From JBMNOZ01 sp050943335 (lineage in GTDB: Bacteria; Bacillota; Desulfitobacteriia; Desulfitobacteriales; Syntrophobotulaceae), in assembly GCA_050943335.1 (NCBI GenBank), contig JBMNOZ010000016.1, positions 1-49,277 on the forward strand: 49,277 nt of DNA, written 5' to 3'. This document shows positions 44,978-49,277 of this stretch, piece after piece; position 1 is the first letter of the stretch, and every line of letters starts with the position of its first letter. Below the pieces are notes generated by a model, which did no database searches, had not been told where the DNA came from, and was given only the letters and a program-made list of their open reading frames with translations. The position numbers and the translations under genes were made by a program.

Positions 44978-46033
44978 ATGGCAATGAACACCAAAAGGAT
45001 GTATGCTTTTACAGAACAAGAAAAAAAAGAGGCTTTGACAGAAGCCGTTAAATTGCTTCGCCAGGGGGAAATCATAGCTTTTCCGACTGAAACTGTCTAT
45101 GGCTTGGGGGCTAATGCTTTTGATTATCAAGCTTGTGCAAAAATTTTTGTAGCTAAAAGTCGGCCAGCGGACAATCCTCTGATCGTCCATGTTTCTTCTG
45201 TAGAAGAAGCTAAAACTGTAGTTCGGGAATGGCCCTTGCAAGCTGAAATTTGCGCCCGTGAATTTTGGCCGGGACCGTTAACTCTTGTTCTTCCCAAGGC
45301 GGGAATCATCCCAGATATTGTCAGTGCCGGATTAAAAACAGTGGCCGTGCGAATGCCTGATCATCCCCTAGCTCTCAAACTTATCGAAAAAGCCGGCTTT
45401 CCAATAGCTGCCCCCAGTGCAAATATTTCCGGAAAACCGAGCCCGACGAATGGGGAACATGTGTGGCAGGATCTGGCTGGTAAAATACCGCTTTTAATCG
45501 ACGCTGGAAAATGTCAAGTGGGTTTGGAATCCACGGTACTCGACCTGTCCGGCGAGATTCCGCTTATTTTAAGACCCGGAGGGGTAACTTTTGAACAACT
45601 AAGGGCTATACTGGGAAAAGTCGAAATAGTTGAATCTGCAACTGACGAGCGCCCCCGTGCCCCGGGAATTAAATACAGGCATTACGCTCCCGGAGCGGAA
45701 ATAGTCTTTGTGGCGGGAAATAGGGAGGAGAAAACTAGTAAGTTCGCAGAATTATTAAGTTCTAATTCCTCCTTGAAAATAGCTATTCTCTGCTTTGAGG
45801 AAACGGCAGCAGTTTTAAAAGGAATAATAAATAAGGTTGATTTTATTTTCACCCTAGGTTCAGAGAAAAAACCTTCAGAAGCTGCCAGGCGCCTCTTTGA
45901 AGGCTTAAGGTCTTGTGACCAAGAAGGGATTGAACTAATTCTAGCAGAAAGAATAGATGAACAAGGTATTGGCCTGGCTCTTATGAATCGGCTACTATTA
46001 GCGGCGGGGAAAAGAAAAGAGGGGACAATATAG
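44978..46033 (+). CDS. tsaC: Threonylcarbamoyl-AMP synthase, Sua5 type (351 aa)
   Basis: A YrdC domain (FPTETVYGLGANA, KSRPADNPLIVHV, APSANISGKPSPT) is followed by a C-terminal Sua5 domain (APGIKYRHYAPGAEIVFV), as in Bacillus YwlC. It makes threonylcarbamoyl-AMP from threonine, bicarbonate and ATP, for t6A37 in ANN-decoding tRNAs. It starts 2 bp after prmC, so translation is probably coupled. Confidence 0.95.
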   Translation: MAMNTKRMYAFTEQEKKEALTEAVKLLRQGEIIAFPTETVYGLGANAFDYQACAKIFVAKSRPADNPLIVHVSSVEEAKTVVREWPLQAEICAREFWPGPLTLVLPKAGIIPDIVSAGLKTVAVRMPDHPLALKLIEKAGFPIAAPSANISGKPSPTNGEHVWQDLAGKIPLLIDAGKCQVGLESTVLDLSGEIPLILRPGGVTFEQLRAILGKVEIVESATDERPRAPGIKYRHYAPGAEIVFVAGNREEKTSKFAELLSSNSSLKIAILCFEETAAVLKGIINKVDFIFTLGSEKKPSEAARRLFEGLRSCDQEGIELILAERIDEQGIGLALMNRLLLAAGKRKEGTI

Positions 46034-46081
46034 GCATCTCCTGGATATATATTTTGCGGGAAAAGATTGGGGGAAGTAGTT

Positions 46082-46636
46082 TTGGAACTAGTGTGGGTTT
46101 TAGCTGTTTCCATAGCTCTAGGGATGGATGCCTTTTCTTTTTCTCTGGCCTTTGGCTTAGTAGGAATAAGAAATCGCACTGCGGCACAACTGGTAATAAC
46201 TGTGGCTATTTTTCATATCTTTATGCCCTTACTTGGACTATGGGCGGGCCAAAAATTAGGGACAATTTTCGGTAATGTGGCGACCGGTATCGGAACTTTT
46301 ATCCTTTTGTGGCTGGGACTAAAAATGATCATTAATGCTCGTCGGTGTAATAACAAGCAGTCAAGCTTGCCCAAATTGGAAGGATTGGGAATAATAACCT
46401 TGGCGGCCTGTGTTAGTTTAGATGCCTTAAGCGTAGGTTTTTCCCTAGGAACTTCCTTTATCAGCAAGATTATTCCGGCTACAATTATTATAGGTGTCGT
46501 TGCCGGTATCATGACGGGGAGCGGGATTTTCTTGGGCCGGAGATTGGGAACAGTGTTGAGCGGCAAGGCGGAAATGATTGGCGGGCTAATTCTTCTGGTT
46601 ATCGGGTTAAAAATGGGATACGGGATTATTTCTTAA
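46082..46636 (+). CDS. mntP: Putative manganese efflux pump MntP (184 aa)
   Basis: This is a six-helix membrane protein built from two similar halves. The first has ALGMDAFSFSLAFGL and the second CVSLDALSVGFSLGT, each with the acidic residue expected to bind manganese. MntP exports Mn(II). TTG 46082 is chosen, with GGGGGAAG upstream; TTG 46067 and GTG 46091 are alternatives. The gene stands at the ywlD position of the Bacillus order. Confidence 0.88.
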   Translation: MELVWVLAVSIALGMDAFSFSLAFGLVGIRNRTAAQLVITVAIFHIFMPLLGLWAGQKLGTIFGNVATGIGTFILLWLGLKMIINARRCNNKQSSLPKLEGLGIITLAACVSLDALSVGFSLGTSFISKIIPATIIIGVVAGIMTGSGIFLGRRLGTVLSGKAEMIGGLILLVIGLKMGYGIIS

Positions 46637-46658
46637 ATGAGTAAGAAAAGAGGTTGGA

Positions 46659-47102
46659 TTGGCTGTGAAGATTTTATTTGTTTGTACGGGAAATACCTGC
46701 CGCAGCCCTATGGCAGAAGCGATTGCGAAAAGCATCGCTTGGTCCGGTATAGAGGTCTCCTCGGCGGGCATTCATGCCTTAGAAGGGGACAAGGCCAGTG
46801 AACAGGCCATTGCTGTAATGGCGGAAAAAGGAATAGATCTAAGTAAACACCGGGCCGAAAGAATAAAAGCTGAAATGCTGGCAGAAGCAGATTATATTTT
46901 TACCATGACCAATTTTCAAGCCGAATTTCTTGCCCAAAGCTATCCGCAATTTGCAGCCAAAATTAGTTCTCTGGGGGCTTGGACAAAATCGAATAAAGAT
47001 ATCCATGACCCTTTCGGAGGAACACTTGAACAATATCACAATTGTGCCGAGCAACTGGAAGAATTAATTTTGAAAACTTTTAAACACTTTAAAGGGGGTT
47101 AA
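46659..47102 (+). CDS. ywlE: Low-molecular-weight phosphatase, YwlE-like (147 aa)
   Basis: The loop CTGNTCRSP has nucleophile C9 and R15; the general acid region is HDPFGG. Threonine at the position before the second cysteine (T13) is the residue that distinguishes protein-arginine phosphatase YwlE from tyrosine phosphatases, which carry isoleucine there. This suggests it removes phosphoarginine marks made by McsB, which is not in this window. The start is TTG with AGAGG upstream. Order mntP-ywlE-rpiB is as in Bacillus. Confidence 0.9.
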   Translation: MAVKILFVCTGNTCRSPMAEAIAKSIAWSGIEVSSAGIHALEGDKASEQAIAVMAEKGIDLSKHRAERIKAEMLAEADYIFTMTNFQAEFLAQSYPQFAAKISSLGAWTKSNKDIHDPFGGTLEQYHNCAEQLEELILKTFKHFKGG

Positions 47103-47105
47103 TTT

Positions 47106-47555
47106 GTGATCATTGCGCTTGGAGCCGATCATGGGGGCTATGAATTAAAAGAGATTATAAAAAAGCATCTCCAGGACCAGGGATATGAGATTATAGATTA
47201 TGGCACAGACTCTGCAGAATCTGTGGATTATCCAGAATACGGATTTAAGGTTGGAGAAGCAATAATAAAGGGACAAGCTTCTTTAGGGATTGTTGTTTGC
47301 GGCACGGGAATAGGAATCTCGATTTCGGCTAATAAAGTAAAGGGAATTCGAGCCGCCTTATGTACGGACTCCTATATGGCCAGAATGGCCAAAGAACATA
47401 ATAATGCTAATATTCTAGCTTTAGGCGCCCGGGTTGTGGGACAAGGCCTAGCTTTGGAAATCGTCGATACTTTTTTAAAGACCTCATTTAGCGGCTCACG
47501 CCATAGCCGTAGAATAGATCTTATTTCCGCTTTCGAAACTCAAGGTAAGAATTAG
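47106..47555 (+). CDS. rpiB: Ribose-5-phosphate isomerase B (149 aa)
   Basis: This matches RpiB: ALGADHGGYELKEIIKKHL, DYPEYGFKVGEAI, VCGTGIGISISANKVKGIRA, and NANILALGARVVG. The catalytic cysteine is in CGTGIG. It interconverts ribose 5-phosphate and ribulose 5-phosphate. A GTG start follows AAAGGGGG and lies 3 bp after ywlE. Confidence 0.96.
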   Translation: MIIALGADHGGYELKEIIKKHLQDQGYEIIDYGTDSAESVDYPEYGFKVGEAIIKGQASLGIVVCGTGIGISISANKVKGIRAALCTDSYMARMAKEHNNANILALGARVVGQGLALEIVDTFLKTSFSGSRHSRRIDLISAFETQGKN

Positions 47556-47571
47556 AAAAGGAGAAGTGAAT

Positions 47572-48822
47572 ATGGATAATATCCAAAAATATTTAGCCTC
47601 CCAGGATCCGGAAGTGGCAAAAGCGATCAAGTTGGAGGAAAACAGGCAAGAGGATAAGATTGAACTTATCGCCTCGGAGAACTTTGTCAGCCGGGCTGTA
47701 ATGGCCGCGCAAGGATCTATCTTAACCAATAAATATGCAGAAGGGTATCCCGGCAAAAGATACTACGGAGGCTGTGAGTATGTAGACATTGTGGAAGATA
47801 TCGCTCGGGACAGAATTAAGAAATTATTTGGGGCAGAACATGCCAATGTCCAGCCCCACTCAGGTGCGCAGGCTAATACGGCAGTTTACTTTGCAATGCT
47901 TAAGCCTGGTGACACCGTAATGGGTATGAATTTATCTCATGGTGGGCATCTCACCCATGGAAGTCCGGTCAATATATCCGGCGTCTATTTCAATTTTGTG
48001 GATTACGGTGTGGACAGAGAAAAAGAACTTCTTGACTATGACGCTTTAAGAGCGAAAGCAAAAAAACATAAACCAAAAATGATTGTGGCCGGAGCCAGCG
48101 CTTATCCCCGGAAGATAGATTTCCGTTTAATTAGGGAAATTGCCGACGAAGTTGGGGCTTATGTTATGGTGGACATGGCTCATATTGCGGGACTGGTTGC
48201 TGCTGGCCTCCATCCTGATCCGGTACCATATGCTCATTTTGTGACCACGACTACTCATAAAACCTTAAGAGGGCCCCGTGGAGGAGCTATTCTCTGTTCC
48301 CAAGAATTTGCGACCCAGATAGACAAAGCTATTTTCCCTGGGATTCAGGGCGGTCCTCTCATGCATGTTATTGCAGCTAAAGCAGTGGCCTTTGGAGAGG
48401 CTCTACGCCCCGAATTTAAAGAATATCAACAACAGACCTTAAACAATGCCCAAGCCTTGGCTCAAAGTTTCCTAGCCCGGGGTTTTAGGTTGGTTTCGGG
48501 GGGCACGGACAATCATTTGATGCTCCTTGATATCCGCAGTAAAGGCTTGACTGGCAAAGAAGCGGAGAAAATCCTGGATGATATTGGGATTACAGTTAAT
48601 AAGAATACCATTCCCTTTGATCCGGAGAGTCCTTTTGTTACCAGTGGACTCCGGATTGGTACCCCTGCGGCCACTACTCGGGGTTTAAAAGAACCGGAAA
48701 TGGAATTGATTGCTGAAGCAGTGGAATTAGCTTTAACTGCGGGTGGAGACCAAAAAAAACTAGCTGAAGCTAAAACAATTGTCCAAAAAATTTGTAAACA
48801 ATTTCCTCTTTATAGATCTTAA
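47572..48822 (+). CDS. glyA: Serine hydroxymethyltransferase GlyA (416 aa)
   Basis: This is a PLP enzyme of usual length. ELIASENFVS, GYPGKRYYGGCEYVD, and the PLP lysine in TTTHKTLRGPRGG are present. It converts serine and tetrahydrofolate to glycine and methylene-tetrahydrofolate. ATG 47572 is 8 nt from AAAGGAG; GTG 47566 is too close. It ends the ywlC-to-glyA series that is conserved with Bacillus. Confidence 0.97.
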   Translation: MDNIQKYLASQDPEVAKAIKLEENRQEDKIELIASENFVSRAVMAAQGSILTNKYAEGYPGKRYYGGCEYVDIVEDIARDRIKKLFGAEHANVQPHSGAQANTAVYFAMLKPGDTVMGMNLSHGGHLTHGSPVNISGVYFNFVDYGVDREKELLDYDALRAKAKKHKPKMIVAGASAYPRKIDFRLIREIADEVGAYVMVDMAHIAGLVAAGLHPDPVPYAHFVTTTTHKTLRGPRGGAILCSQEFATQIDKAIFPGIQGGPLMHVIAAKAVAFGEALRPEFKEYQQQTLNNAQALAQSFLARGFRLVSGGTDNHLMLLDIRSKGLTGKEAEKILDDIGITVNKNTIPFDPESPFVTSGLRIGTPAATTRGLKEPEMELIAEAVELALTAGGDQKKLAEAKTIVQKICKQFPLYRS

Positions 48823-49068
48823 AGGCTTTGGACATCAATGAATTCTTTCAGTAATATACGCGTCCCAAGACCTTGAATCCTATAAGCAGGCAAAAATCGT
48901 CAAAAATTTACAAAATACAGCAAATGATTCCCAAGGTCTTTAAGAAAATGTTTATTAACATACTTCAGACGGTCAAGAAGAAAGCATTTTGTCGTTGATG
49001 GGATCCAAGGAAAAGCGGAAGGAGCTCTAGAATAAGGTAGAATCTGTAAGAAGACAGCTTAAGATTAA
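48823..49068. other. Non-coding stretch after glyA
   Basis: No supported gene is seen. AAGACCTT (48867-48874) and AAGGTCTT (48933-48940) form an inverted repeat spaced 58 nt, which could be the base of a larger RNA fold or of a decayed element. Confidence 0.4.
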
Positions 49069-49095
49069 AAAAGACGCCATTTAAGGGCGTCTTTT
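49069..49095 (+). terminator. Rho-independent terminator before the window edge
   Basis: AAAAGACGCC (49069-49078) pairs with GGCGTCTTTT (49086-49095) around a 7-nt loop. It separates the glyA transcript from the next one. Confidence 0.8.
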
Positions 49096-49258
49096 AAGTT
49101 TATCCCGGAATTTGGGCTTTGATTAACCGGGAAAGGGGAGTTCATTACTAAAATAAGTGTTTGCATAATTAGGGATTCTAGATAGTGTACAATTAAGTTC
49201 GCAAAAGTAAAAAGGAAAAACCATCGGCAACTCCAAAAATGGTAAGTGATGAGCAAAC

Positions 49259-49277
49259 CAGAAAGGAGTTTTAACCG
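49259..49277 (+). promoter_or_regulatory. Ribosome binding site of a gene beyond the window
   Basis: GAAAGGAG near 49260-49267 is followed by only 10 bases before the edge with no start codon in them, so the next plus-strand gene begins just outside. In Bacillus the gene after glyA is upp; this is only a guess here. Confidence 0.5.

Noticed and set aside
49161..49193. Promoter for the gene beyond the window (TTGCAT and TACAAT)
   Set aside because: The spacer is 21 bp, too long for a standard sigma-A promoter; the real element is not clear.

Overview
The window reads as chromosome from a spore-forming Gram-positive bacterium of the class Clostridia, probably close to the Peptococcaceae. The reasons are a SCIFF ranthipeptide with its radical SAM maturase, an alpha/beta-type small acid-soluble spore protein, the sleB-ypeB germination pair, a Spo0F-like regulator, strong AGGAGG-type ribosome binding sites with many GTG and TTG starts, and gene order that follows Bacillus/Clostridia chromosomes. 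No rRNA, tRNA or CRISPR array was seen. The organism is inferred from gene content only.

Layout. 1-443 is non-coding and holds a 107-bp direct repeat at a 150-bp period. 444-2193 is the SCIFF peptide gene scfA and its maturase scfB, followed by a membrane-anchored TPR protein. 2941-10274 carries the conserved walJ-htrA-rlmH neighbourhood, interrupted by a 1427-residue 2-hydroxyacyl-CoA dehydratase activase-like protein and a reverse-strand spore protein gene. 10275-22168 is an accessory and visibly damaged region. A small reverse-strand gene remnant abuts the rlmH stop, and a 7TMR-DISM receptor lipoprotein gene breaks off after its first membrane helices. It runs straight into a giant gene (about 10.7 kb) for a glycine/aspartate-rich, RTX-like surface protein that ends in three cell-wall-binding (CWB2) repeats. 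The giant gene lacks a normal 5' end and carries two frameshifts about 0.9 kb apart that cancel each other.

22273-26958 holds a PPOX-type flavin protein, a divergent HxlR-family regulator, and a heterodimeric ABC exporter pair of BmrC/BmrD type. 27047-32883 holds larC, a secreted protein of unknown function, a single-domain response regulator, a DUF2225 protein and the sleB-ypeB pair. From 33067 to the end the genes are mostly housekeeping, all on the plus strand: argS, pyrG, a FemAB-type peptidyltransferase, an alanine-racemase-family gene, spo0F, a cysteine-rich unknown, fbaA, tal, glpX, rpmE, prfA, prmC, a Sua5-type tsaC, mntP, ywlE, rpiB and glyA. This order closely tracks the Bacillus subtilis spo0F-to-glyA segment, without murA and rho. 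A strong ribosome binding site in the last 20 bases announces another gene beyond the edge.

The most unusual content is the giant protein. It combines at least 15 copies of a diverged RTX-like module, a canonical calcium-binding RTX block and a Gram-positive wall anchor, in a locus that shows rearrangement. Whether it is a decaying pseudogene, a silent cassette, or the product of sequencing or assembly error is the main open question.
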